NCBI GenBank assembly: GCA_963792895.1
Contig: CAWBYA010000001.1
Span: 62,001-126,000 of the forward strand
Reading direction: 5' to 3'
From: UBA6912 sp963792895
GTDB taxonomy: Bacteria > Actinomycetota > Acidimicrobiia > Spongiisociales > UBA5794
DNA length: 64,000 nt
Part shown: piece after piece, positions 25,692 to 33,973 of the stretch
Layout of the letters: every line of letters begins with the position of its first letter
Position numbering within the stretch: the first letter of the stretch is position 1
The notes under the pieces: model-generated
Database searches by the model: none
Told to the model about the DNA's origin: nothing
The model's input: the letters and a program-made list of their open reading frames with translations, nothing else
Made by a program: the position numbers and the translations under genes

Positions 25692-28309
25692 CTCGTCAGC
25701 AGGACGCCCTGCGCCGCCGCCCGTGCCTCCTCGAGCGCATCTTCCAATCGGTCGCCATTGGGGCCACCCGCTTGGGCCAGCTCGGGATCCCGGCTGCCCC
25801 CGCCGCCGAGCACTCGTGCCGCAGCTCGCAGGATGTCCGCTGCCGACACCCCCGCAGCGACGAGATCCGGGGACACGAAGGCGACCAGCGCACCCTTGCC
25901 TGCGTGCCGAGACCCGATGACGCCGATACCAGAGCCGAGCCGGTCCCTCACTTGATAGGCGAGGGCGCGTAACCCGTCCGCAGTGAGGTCGTCAGTGGCT
26001 GCCACGACCAGCTTGGCGCCATCGTGCTCGTCTGCCGATTCGAGCAGGCGCATCGCAGTCGCCGAACGTGCCTGCTGGTCGAAAGCTTCGAGACGCTCCT
26101 CCTGCTCGCGAACCCGAGTGGTCAATGCCGTGGCCGCGTCCACCACTGATGAAGGCTGCGTCCGCAGTACAGCGGCCGTCTGGGTGAGCTGGCGCCGGAG
26201 CCCGGACAGATAGCCGTACGCAGCCGTGCCCGTCAACGCCTCGACCCTGCGTGTGTTGGCGGCGACCGAGCCTTCCGCAACGAGGATCAAGGGCCCAATC
26301 TGGCCGGTGGAAGGAACGTGGGTGCCTCCGCAGAACTCCGTCGAGTAGTCGCCGGCACGCACGACCCTCACCCGCTCCCCGTACTTGTCACCGAAAAACG
26401 CAAGTGCACCCATGTCTTCGGCCTCGGCCTTCGAGGTCTCGAGGGTCGTGACCCCGGCGTTTTCGATCACACGCTCGTTGACCGCCTGCTCGATCCCCAG
26501 CAACTCCTCGTCCTCCAGGCCTGCGTAGTGCGAGAAGTCGAACCGCAGCCGGTCCGGCGCAACGAGCGAGCCGGCCTGGTGGACATGCTCGCCGACGATA
26601 TCGCGCAATGCCCAGTGCAGGACGTGCGTGCCCGTGTGGTTCTTGCGGATGCGCTCGCGACGGTCATGTTCGATCTCGGTCGTCACTTCCTGTCCCGTCT
26701 GTACGACACCGGCCACCACCTTGCCGCGATGCCCATGGATCCCGGGCAGGGCATACCGAGTGTCGCGAATCCGAACCTCACCCGTCGGTGTCGTCACGGT
26801 GCCCGTGTCGCCCACCTGGCCACCCGACTCTGCGTAGAAGGGGCTGCGATCGAGGAACAGCTCGACGTCTTGGCCCTCTTCCGCGCGCTCCACGGTGTCG
26901 CCCTCGCGAACGATGGACAGGATCTGTCCCGAGCTCGTCTCGTGGTCGTACCCGACGAACTCCGTGGGTTCGATGCCGGGCAGCAGCGCCCGATATGCCT
27001 CGGCTTGGGTCGCCGCATCGCCACCCTTGTAGTGGCGGCGGGCCCGATCCCGCTGTTCGGCCATCATGCGGTGGAACTCCTCGAGATCGAGCTCCATGCC
27101 CTTCTCGGAGAGGATCTCCTCGGTCAGCTCGCGGGGGAATCCGTAGGTGTCGTGCAACTTGAATGCCGCGGCTCCGGGGAACACGTCGCCGGTCTCGAGC
27201 CCTGCGAGCTCTTGGTCGAGGAGCTGGTGCCCTGATTCCAGGGTGCGACGGAACCGCTCCTCTTCCCGCGTTGCCATCTCGATGATGCCGGCCTGCTTCT
27301 CGCGTAGCTCGGGGTATGCCGCGCCCATGATGTCGACGGTCGACGAGATGAGCCGGGGCATGACCAGGTCGCGCACGCCGAGCAGAGAGGCATGACGCAC
27401 CGCGCGACGCAGGAGGCGGCGCAGCACGTAGCCCCTGCCTTCGTTGGACGGAACAACTCTGTCCGAGATGAGAAACGTCACGGCCTTGGCGTGATCGGCG
27501 AGGATTCGGAGGCTGACGTCCGTGCGCTCGTGGTCACCGAATCCGACCCCCGTGGCGCCCTCGGCCGTGGCCACGATGGGGCGCAGCAGATCGGTGTGGA
27601 ACACGGACGGAACGCCTTGGAGCACCGTGGCGAGACGTTCCAGGCCTGCGCCGGTGTCGATGTTCTTTGCCGGGAGGTCACCCACGACGTGGTACGGCTC
27701 GTCCTGGACGTTCTGCATGAACACGAGGTTCCATATCTCGACGTGACGCTCGTCGTCGACGGCGGGCCCGCCCTCTTTCCCGAATGCAGGGCCCTTGTCG
27801 TAGAAGATCTCGGACGAAGGCCCGCATGGCCCCGGCACGCCCATCTGCCAGAAGTTGTCTCGGTCGAGCCGCTGCACCCGCTCCGCCGGCACCCCGACGT
27901 CGTCGATCCAGATCTCCGCCGCTTCGTCGTCGGTGACGTGGACCGTGTACCAGAGACGCTCGGGATCGAGACCGAAGCCTTCCGTGACCAGTTGGTAGGC
28001 CCACGGGATCGCCTTCTCCTTGAAGTAGTCGCCGAAGCTGAAGTTGCCGAGCATCTCGAAGAACGTGAGGTGGCGGGCGGTTGTGCCGATGATGTCGATG
28101 TCGATGGTGCGGATCACCTTCTGCACCGTGACGGCCCGGAGGTAGGGAGGCGTTTCCTCACCGAGCATGTAGGGCTTGAACGGAACCATCCCGGCGTTGG
28201 TGAGCAGGAGCGTCGGGTCGACCGGGATCAGCGACGCGCTCGGCACCTTCGTGTGCTCGCGCGCCGTGAAGAAGTCGAGGTACACACGGCGGATGTCGTC
28301 ACCATTCAT
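25688..28309 (-). CDS. alaS: Alanine-tRNA ligase
   Basis: Charges tRNA-Ala. The 873 residues are full length: class II catalytic core (RRVYLDFFTAREHTKVPSAS; motif 2 around RYWY-type GYVLRRLLRRAVRH helix), editing domain with zinc-type ligands HTGTHVLHWAL and CGGTHVPSTG (about 560-680), and the C-terminal DHHA1-like domain (GGGGSRDPELAQAGG). ATG at 28309 follows hisS (stop 28367) by 57 nt with no obvious T-box or terminator. Confidence 0.98.
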   Translation of the reverse strand: MNGDDIRRVYLDFFTAREHTKVPSASLIPVDPTLLLTNAGMVPFKPYMLGEETPPYLRAVTVQKVIRTIDIDIIGTTARHLTFFEMLGNFSFGDYFKEKAIPWAYQLVTEGFGLDPERLWYTVHVTDDEAAEIWIDDVGVPAERVQRLDRDNFWQMGVPGPCGPSSEIFYDKGPAFGKEGGPAVDDERHVEIWNLVFMQNVQDEPYHVVGDLPAKNIDTGAGLERLATVLQGVPSVFHTDLLRPIVATAEGATGVGFGDHERTDVSLRILADHAKAVTFLISDRVVPSNEGRGYVLRRLLRRAVRHASLLGVRDLVMPRLISSTVDIMGAAYPELREKQAGIIEMATREEERFRRTLESGHQLLDQELAGLETGDVFPGAAAFKLHDTYGFPRELTEEILSEKGMELDLEEFHRMMAEQRDRARRHYKGGDAATQAEAYRALLPGIEPTEFVGYDHETSSGQILSIVREGDTVERAEEGQDVELFLDRSPFYAESGGQVGDTGTVTTPTGEVRIRDTRYALPGIHGHRGKVVAGVVQTGQEVTTEIEHDRRERIRKNHTGTHVLHWALRDIVGEHVHQAGSLVAPDRLRFDFSHYAGLEDEELLGIEQAVNERVIENAGVTTLETSKAEAEDMGALAFFGDKYGERVRVVRAGDYSTEFCGGTHVPSTGQIGPLILVAEGSVAANTRRVEALTGTAAYGYLSGLRRQLTQTAAVLRTQPSSVVDAATALTTRVREQEERLEAFDQQARSATAMRLLESADEHDGAKLVVAATDDLTADGLRALAYQVRDRLGSGIGVIGSRHAGKGALVAFVSPDLVAAGVSAADILRAAARVLGGGGSRDPELAQAGGPNGDRLEDALEEARAAAQGVLLTR

Positions 28310-28366
28310 CAGAGTGGGAGGTTAGGCAGATACGACCGGCGAAGATGCGGACGCAATGGGCCAGGC

Positions 28367-29698
28367 TCAGCCGCCCAGGAGGCGCCGGCATGTTGACGCG
28401 AGATCGGTGCGGGGTACCGTTGCGGACTCGCCGCTTGCCAGGTTCTTGACCTGGACCGTGCTCGAAGCCCGCTCGTCTGGGCCTGCGATCACCGCCAAGC
28501 GATGGCCTCGCCGATCCGCATACTTGAGTTGTGCGCCGAGCTTGCGCACATCGGGGTAGACCTCGGCGCCGATGCCGGCGGCGCGGAGGGCTGCGGCGAG
28601 CCCAACGGCGTCCCGACGGCCGGCGTCGTCGAAGACGGTGACGAGCACAGGAACCGTGCTCCCTCGCTCGTCCACGAGGCCCAACTCCTCCATGGCGGCG
28701 AGCAGCCGATCGACCCCAAGGGAGCCGCCGACGCCCGGCAGCCGCTGTTTCGTGTACAACGAGGCGAGGTCGTCGTAACGCCCGCCGCTGCAACAGCTGC
28801 CGATGTCGGGAAGGTCATCGAGGAACGTCTCGAACACCATTCCGGTGTAGTAGTCGAGGCCGCGAGCGATCGACACGTCGATCACGACACGGCCCGGCTC
28901 GATACCCGCGGCGTCGACGGCAGCAACGATGTCCGCCAAGGAGGCGACGCCTGCTTCGCCCGTCGTGCTTCCCTCCACGAATGACGGCAGCGCAGCAAGG
29001 ATCTCGGCGTTGGTCCCCGTGAGGCCGGCGAGTTCGAGGATCGTCCCGACCCGGGCGTCGTCGGCACCGGGAATCGCCGCGAGCTCCACCGCCACCTCGT
29101 CGGGCCCGATCTTGTGCAGCTTGTCGAGCGTCCGCAGCACCTCGACGCCATAGCCGTCGAGCCCGATCCGCTCGAGCAGGCCGTTGAGCACCCTCCGATC
29201 GTTGACGCGCACCGAGAAGCGGGAGAAGCCGAGGGCCACGAACAGGTCGTGGGTCACGAGGAGCGTGTCGATGTCGGCGAGGACGCTCTCCGACCCAATC
29301 GTGTCGAAGTCACATTGGAGGAACTCGCGATAGCGGCCTCGCTGCGTGTTCTCGCCCCGCCAAACGAGCCCGACGTGGTAGCGCTTGAAGGGTGTCCCCA
29401 GACCTCCGACGTGTTGCGCCGCAAAGCGAGCGAAAGGCACGGTGAGGTCGAACCGCATGGCGACGTCCCGGCCGCCACCATCTTCGAACCGATACGTCTG
29501 CTTCTCTGTCTCCGCGCCGCCCTTGCCGAGCAGCACCTCGGCGTACTCGAGCGCAGGCGTGTCGATCGGGGTGAAGCCGTAGCTGCGGAACACGCCAACC
29601 GCAGTCGCGATCAGCGACTCGCGTGCAATCGCAGCTGCAGGCAGGAAGTCGCGAAAGCCTTTGAGGGTCCGGGGTTGAATGAGGGGGGCGTCGGCCAT
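28367..29698 (-). CDS. hisS: Histidine-tRNA ligase
   Basis: Charges tRNA-His. The 443 residues have class II motif 1 (GFRDFLP), motif 2 in RYHVGLVWRGENTQRGRYRE, the histidine-specific motif RGLDYYTGMVFE and motif 3 GVDRLLAAMEE, followed by the anticodon-binding domain. Start ATG 29698 (MADAPLIQPRTLKGFRDF); a 30-residue upstream extension without similarity is rejected. Between a small membrane protein gene and alaS. Confidence 0.97.
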   Translation of the reverse strand: MADAPLIQPRTLKGFRDFLPAAAIARESLIATAVGVFRSYGFTPIDTPALEYAEVLLGKGGAETEKQTYRFEDGGGRDVAMRFDLTVPFARFAAQHVGGLGTPFKRYHVGLVWRGENTQRGRYREFLQCDFDTIGSESVLADIDTLLVTHDLFVALGFSRFSVRVNDRRVLNGLLERIGLDGYGVEVLRTLDKLHKIGPDEVAVELAAIPGADDARVGTILELAGLTGTNAEILAALPSFVEGSTTGEAGVASLADIVAAVDAAGIEPGRVVIDVSIARGLDYYTGMVFETFLDDLPDIGSCCSGGRYDDLASLYTKQRLPGVGGSLGVDRLLAAMEELGLVDERGSTVPVLVTVFDDAGRRDAVGLAAALRAAGIGAEVYPDVRKLGAQLKYADRRGHRLAVIAGPDERASSTVQVKNLASGESATVPRTDLASTCRRLLGG

Positions 29699-29759
29699 GG
29701 CGTGGCGGTCCTGGGTGGCGGGAGCAACAAGGTAGCCGGATGTCAACGCACAGCCGCGC

Positions 29760-29957
29760 TCAGCGGGACTCCGCCCTCGGTGGCGCAATTCGATCGGCAG
29801 CTCGGAAGAGGAGCGACGCCATCGTCCTGCCGCCGCTGCGGGCGATTGCTTGTTTCGTGAGCCGCTCTCGGGCTCGTCTGACCTGGGCAGCGAGGTACAT
29901 GACCAGCCCGAGCGAGCTGACGACGCCGATGCCGAACCATCTCATACGGACGAACAT
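29760..29957 (-). CDS. Small membrane protein, DUF6167-like
   Basis: A 65-residue protein with one N-terminal transmembrane helix (MRWFGIGVVSSLGLVMYLAA, about 5-24) followed by a basic amphipathic stretch (RRARERLTKQ) and RTMASLLFRAADRIAPP. In Streptomyces and relatives a protein of this size and layout (DUF6167) lies between rarA-side genes and alaS, so position and form agree; sequence similarity is weak by eye. Function unknown; a cytoplasmic tail anchored to the membrane is the only prediction. Confidence 0.65.
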   Translation of the reverse strand: MFVRMRWFGIGVVSSLGLVMYLAAQVRRARERLTKQAIARSGGRTMASLLFRAADRIAPPRAESR

Positions 29958-30040
29958 GGCGTGAGATGCTAGTGCCGCACTGCCGGCGTCCGTGGGGCGT
30001 TTCGGCAGCGCCCGCAGCGCTCCACCGACGGGTCGAGCGG

Positions 30041-31405
30041 CTAGTCGGGGCCCGCTGAGGGCCCGCGGCGGCGCTTGCCGAGAATTCGGTCGATGCGCTC
30101 GAGGCGCTGTGCGAGCTCGCGCTCGGCCCCATGCGTGGTGGGCATGTAGAGGATGGCGTCCTCGGCGCCGTCCGGCAGGTATTGCTGTGGTGCGACGGCT
30201 GTGGGGTCATCGTGGGGGTAGCGATACCCCACACCGTGCCCCAGGCTGCGCTCCCCAGCCGTTGCTCCGGAGCGCAGGTGCATCGGCACCTGGCCGGCAG
30301 GCGTGGCCTGCACGGTATCTCTTGCCCGCTGCATGGCTTCAGCGATCGAATTCGACTTTGGTGCGAGCGCCAGATAGACCGCGGCGTGCGACAACGCGTA
30401 TGCGGCCTCAGGCAGTCCGACCACACGAAGCGCTGCGAACGCATCGGTTGCGACCTGGAGGGCGGTGGGGTCGGCGAGACCAACGTCCTCGGATGCGAGG
30501 ATCAACATCCGCCTGGCGATGAACTCGGGATCCTCACCGGCGTCGAGCATGGTGTGCAGCCAGTAGAGAGCCGCATCCGGATCGCTGCCCCGCATGCTCT
30601 TGATGAAGGCCGAGATCACGTCGTAGTGGCGGTCACCCGCCTTGTCGTAGCGAATGATCCGCCGCTGGAGTGCCTCCTCGATCTCCTCATCGCCGATGGT
30701 GTCGCGCGTGCGGCCCGATGCGATCCGGGCGGCGACTTCCAGGGCGTTGAGCGCCAGACGTGCGTCGCCGCCGACGCGCTCGGCGAGCACCTCGAGCGTT
30801 GCGTCGGTGACCGCGGGATTCCCACCAAGGCCCCGCATCGTGTCGTCTGCCGCGCTGCGCAGCACCTGGCCCACCGCCTCCGGGCTCAGTTGCTCGGTGC
30901 GGAACAGCGTGCACCTGCTCACGAGCGGCGAGTTCACCTCGAAGAACGGATTCTCGGTCGTGGCGCCGACAAGCACGATGATGCCGTCCTCGACGCCAGG
31001 GAGCAGGGCATCCTGCTGCGCCTTGGTGAAGCGGTGGATCTCGTCGAGAAAGAGCACGGTCCTGCCCCTCCCCTCTTCGAGTCTCCGACCCGCCATCGCA
31101 AGCACCTCGCGCACGTCCTTGACGCCCGCCGACGTCGCGGAGAGCTGCTCGAATCGAGCCTGCCCTTCCGAAGCGATGAGGCGAGCCAGCGTGGTCTTGC
31201 CTGTCCCCGGCGGGCCCCACAGGATCATCGACACCGGGTGCCCAGACGTGACGATGGACGCAAAGGCCGCACCGGCACCCGTCAAGTGCTCTTGACCGAC
31301 GACCTCGTCGAGCGATCGGGGCCGCATCCGGGCTGCAAGGGGAGCTGCGGTTGCCCGAGCCGCCTGGCGAGTCTCGGCGAAGAGATCGTCCTGCGGCCCC
31401 GTCAC
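30041..31405 (-). CDS. rarA: Replication-associated recombination protein RarA (MgsA)
   Basis: Clamp-loader-like AAA+ ATPase acting at stalled forks. 454 residues: Walker A ILWGPPGTGKTTLARLIA (about 66-83), Walker B LFLDEIHRFTKAQQD, sensor GATTENPFFEVNS and arginine finger SRCTLF, then the RarA tetramerisation domain (DKAGDRHYDVISAFIKSMRG; HDDPTAVAPQQYLPD). Start is GTG at 31405 (VTGPQDDLFAE); the frame continues upstream into aspS but without similarity. No strong ribosome binding site is visible. Confidence 0.95.
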   Translation of the reverse strand: MTGPQDDLFAETRQAARATAAPLAARMRPRSLDEVVGQEHLTGAGAAFASIVTSGHPVSMILWGPPGTGKTTLARLIASEGQARFEQLSATSAGVKDVREVLAMAGRRLEEGRGRTVLFLDEIHRFTKAQQDALLPGVEDGIIVLVGATTENPFFEVNSPLVSRCTLFRTEQLSPEAVGQVLRSAADDTMRGLGGNPAVTDATLEVLAERVGGDARLALNALEVAARIASGRTRDTIGDEEIEEALQRRIIRYDKAGDRHYDVISAFIKSMRGSDPDAALYWLHTMLDAGEDPEFIARRMLILASEDVGLADPTALQVATDAFAALRVVGLPEAAYALSHAAVYLALAPKSNSIAEAMQRARDTVQATPAGQVPMHLRSGATAGERSLGHGVGYRYPHDDPTAVAPQQYLPDGAEDAILYMPTTHGAERELAQRLERIDRILGKRRRGPSAGPD

Positions 31406-31448
31406 TGCGTCACCGCTACCCGGCCGTAGGGTGCACCGGCCGGCACGC

Positions 31449-33248
31449 TCACTGGTCGGTCCCCGCCTCTTCCTCAGCAGCCCACGCCACCCGCACTTCG
31501 GGTCGGACATCGATACCGAGGTCGGACAGCTGGTAGTCCTCGACACGGCTCGGCGAGCCGGTGAGCGGGTCGGCCCCCGTCTGCGTCTTCGGGAACGGGA
31601 TGACTTCGCGAATGTTCCGCTCACCTTGGAGGATCGCCACCATCCGGTCGATGCCGATCGCGAACCCGGCGTGCGGCGGCGTGCCATACCGCAACGCCTC
31701 GAGAAACCAGCCGAAGCGTCGTTGGGCTGCCTCCGGCGAGATCCCGAGGATCTCGAACACCTGGGCCTGCACGACCGGGTCGTGGATCCTGACGCTGCCG
31801 GAGCCGAGCTCAGATCCGTTGAGCACCAGGTCGTAGGCCTTTGAGATCGCATGATCGGGATCGTTCCGCATCGCCTCGACCGAGACGGGCGAGGTGAAGG
31901 GATGGTGGAGCGGCGCGAGGTCACCGCCTTCCGTTCGCTCGAACACGGGAAAGTCGGTCACGAACAGATACGCCAGCTCGTCGTGCGCCGCCGGCTGCCC
32001 GAAATCGAGGCGAAGCTGGCCGAGCACCGCAGCGACCACATCGGCGCGATCTGCGACGACCACGAGCACGTCCCCTGGTTGTGCGCTCAACTCGCGTTTC
32101 AAGGCGGCTTGCTCGTCCTCACCGAGGTACTTCGCCGTTGGCGAGCGCAGCGAGCCGTCGGCCTCGACGACCAACCACACCAGCCCGGCAGCGCCGAGCT
32201 CCCTTGCCCTGACGACCAGCCCGTCCAGTGCCGATCTGGCCATCTCCCGCCCACCGGCATTGAGGCCTCGCACCGCCCCGCCGGCGGCCAGAACGCCCGA
32301 GAACGCCTTGAACTCGGTGGTGGCGAACACGTCTGACAGTTCGACGATCTCCATCCCGAAGCGAATGTCGGGCTTGTCCGTGCCGTAGCGCGCCAGCGCC
32401 TCGGCGTATGTGAGTCTTGGGAACGGCCGGGAAAGATCGATGCCGCGCACGGCTTTCGTCACGGCAACGGCGATCTCTTCGAGCGTCTCGAGCACCTCGT
32501 CCTGCCCCCAGAAGGCGCCCTCGAAGTCGAGTTGGGTGAACTCCACCTGCCGGTCGGCGCGAAAGTCCTCGTCTCTGTAGCACCGGGCGATCTGGTAGTA
32601 GCGCTCGACGCCACCGATCATCAGGAGCTGCTTGAACAGCTGCGGAGACTGCGGAAGCGCGTAGAACTGGCCGGGTCGCAGCCGGCTCGGAACGAGGAAG
32701 TCACGAGCGCCCTCGGGCGTCGAGGCGATGAGCGTTGGCGTTTCGACTTCCAGAAAGCCACGGCCCTCCATGACCCGGCGCATCGCTCCGACCGCGGTCG
32801 ATCGGGCCCGCAGATTGGCCGTCATACGCGGCCTCCGGAGGTCGAGATAGCGGTAGCGCAGCCTGCGTCCTTCGTCGACGTCGGTGCGTTCGTCGATGTG
32901 GAAGGGGAGCGTCTCGGCAGAACTGAGGATCTCGAGGGCGGCAGCCTCCACCTCCACCGCTCCGGTGGCGAGGTCGGCGTTGACCGTCCCTTCGGGGCGC
33001 TGCTGTACCGTCCCGTCGACCCGGATGCAGTATTCACGTCGCAGCCCATGAGCAGCGTCGGTAGCCGTCGGGGCGGCATCTGGCCGGAACACCACCTGGA
33101 CGACGCCGGATGCGTCGCGTAGGTCGACGAAGACGACGCCACCCTGGTCACGGATGCGCTCCGCCCAGCCCGCCAGGCGCACCACGGTGCCCGCATGCTC
33201 GGGGCGGAGATCGCCTGCATGGGTGTCGCGGTATTCGGTGCTGGCCAT
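31449..33248 (-). CDS. aspS: Aspartate-tRNA ligase, bacterial type
   Basis: Charges tRNA-Asp, possibly also tRNA-Asn. The 599 residues carry the OB-fold anticodon domain, class II core with YYQIARCYRDEDFRADRQVE (motif 2, about 210-230), the bacterial GAD insertion domain, and motif 3 GFAIGIDRMVAIL. In the anticodon domain the residue that is Leu in many tRNA-Asp-specific enzymes and His in non-discriminating ones is Gln here (RDQGGVVFVDLRD), so discrimination cannot be read from this site. Start ATG 33248 (MASTEYRD) is preceded by GGAG. Confidence 0.97.
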   Translation of the reverse strand: MASTEYRDTHAGDLRPEHAGTVVRLAGWAERIRDQGGVVFVDLRDASGVVQVVFRPDAAPTATDAAHGLRREYCIRVDGTVQQRPEGTVNADLATGAVEVEAAALEILSSAETLPFHIDERTDVDEGRRLRYRYLDLRRPRMTANLRARSTAVGAMRRVMEGRGFLEVETPTLIASTPEGARDFLVPSRLRPGQFYALPQSPQLFKQLLMIGGVERYYQIARCYRDEDFRADRQVEFTQLDFEGAFWGQDEVLETLEEIAVAVTKAVRGIDLSRPFPRLTYAEALARYGTDKPDIRFGMEIVELSDVFATTEFKAFSGVLAAGGAVRGLNAGGREMARSALDGLVVRARELGAAGLVWLVVEADGSLRSPTAKYLGEDEQAALKRELSAQPGDVLVVVADRADVVAAVLGQLRLDFGQPAAHDELAYLFVTDFPVFERTEGGDLAPLHHPFTSPVSVEAMRNDPDHAISKAYDLVLNGSELGSGSVRIHDPVVQAQVFEILGISPEAAQRRFGWFLEALRYGTPPHAGFAIGIDRMVAILQGERNIREVIPFPKTQTGADPLTGSPSRVEDYQLSDLGIDVRPEVRVAWAAEEEAGTDQ

Positions 33249-33308
33249 GGTCGTAACTCCTGGGAGGGCGGATGGGCGGCCCGCTCGGCGGGCGCCGTGA
33301 GCCGGTCG

Positions 33309-33968
33309 CTACCAGCCCTGGAGGAACGGGTTCGTCCGCTTCTCGCGAGCAAGAGTAGTCGCAGGGCCGTGTCCCGGAAGCACCTCGGTGTCGTCCGGAA
33401 GCGTCATCACGCGCTCCCGCATCGACCTCATGAGGGTGTCGTAGTCGCCGCCCGGAAGGTCGGTGCGGCCGATGGAGCCGGCGAAGAGCTGGTCGCCGGA
33501 GAACAACACGCCGTCGGAGGCGAGGAAGAAGCAGCAATGACCAGGCGTGTGCCCTGGGGTGTGGATGACGTCCAACTCGAGACCGGCCAGCTCGAGCCGC
33601 TGCCCGGCCGCCAGGGATGTGTAGGCGGCCGGAAAGGAGAATTGGTCGACCAGCTCGGGGGGCGCGGTGCCGAAGAGCAGTCTGAGCTGCGACGCCGGAT
33701 CGAGCGCGAGGAACTCGTCGTCGGGGTGGAGATAGGCGTCGATGTCGTAGACCGCGGCCACCGCTCCGCCGCCCGCATGGTCGATATGGCCGTGTGTGGC
33801 GAGGAGCGCAACCGGTGCGAGGTCGTTGGCGGCAACGAGTGCCTCGATCGCAGGCACGTCGGGTGGGGCGTCCACGATGACGCATGGGCCGCCTCGTTCT
33901 GCCGCCACGACGTAGCAGTTCGTTTCGGCCAACCACAACGACTTGGTTTCGATCAGCACGCTCACCAC
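33309..33968 (-). CDS. MBL-fold metallo-hydrolase, glyoxalase II-like
   Basis: The 219-residue metallo-beta-lactamase fold has THGHIDHAGG (metal ligands HxHxDH, about 58-67), HTPGHTPGHCCFF, SGDQLFAGSIGRTDLPGGD and PGHGPATTL, a complete dinuclear zinc site. Similar proteins are annotated hydroxyacylglutathione hydrolase, but mycothiol users lack glutathione; the substrate is unknown. GTG at 33968 (GTG at 33965 is equally possible) starts 5 nt after the rel stop, so it is probably the last gene of apt-rel-MBL. Confidence 0.85.
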   Translation of the reverse strand: MVSVLIETKSLWLAETNCYVVAAERGGPCVIVDAPPDVPAIEALVAANDLAPVALLATHGHIDHAGGGAVAAVYDIDAYLHPDDEFLALDPASQLRLLFGTAPPELVDQFSFPAAYTSLAAGQRLELAGLELDVIHTPGHTPGHCCFFLASDGVLFSGDQLFAGSIGRTDLPGGDYDTLMRSMRERVMTLPDDTEVLPGHGPATTLAREKRTNPFLQGW

Positions 33969-33973
33969 CCGCC

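Noticed and set aside
25688..33248. T-box riboswitches before alaS, hisS or aspS
   Set aside because: Upstream gaps are only about 45-60 nt and lack T-box stems or the conserved TGGNACC sequence.
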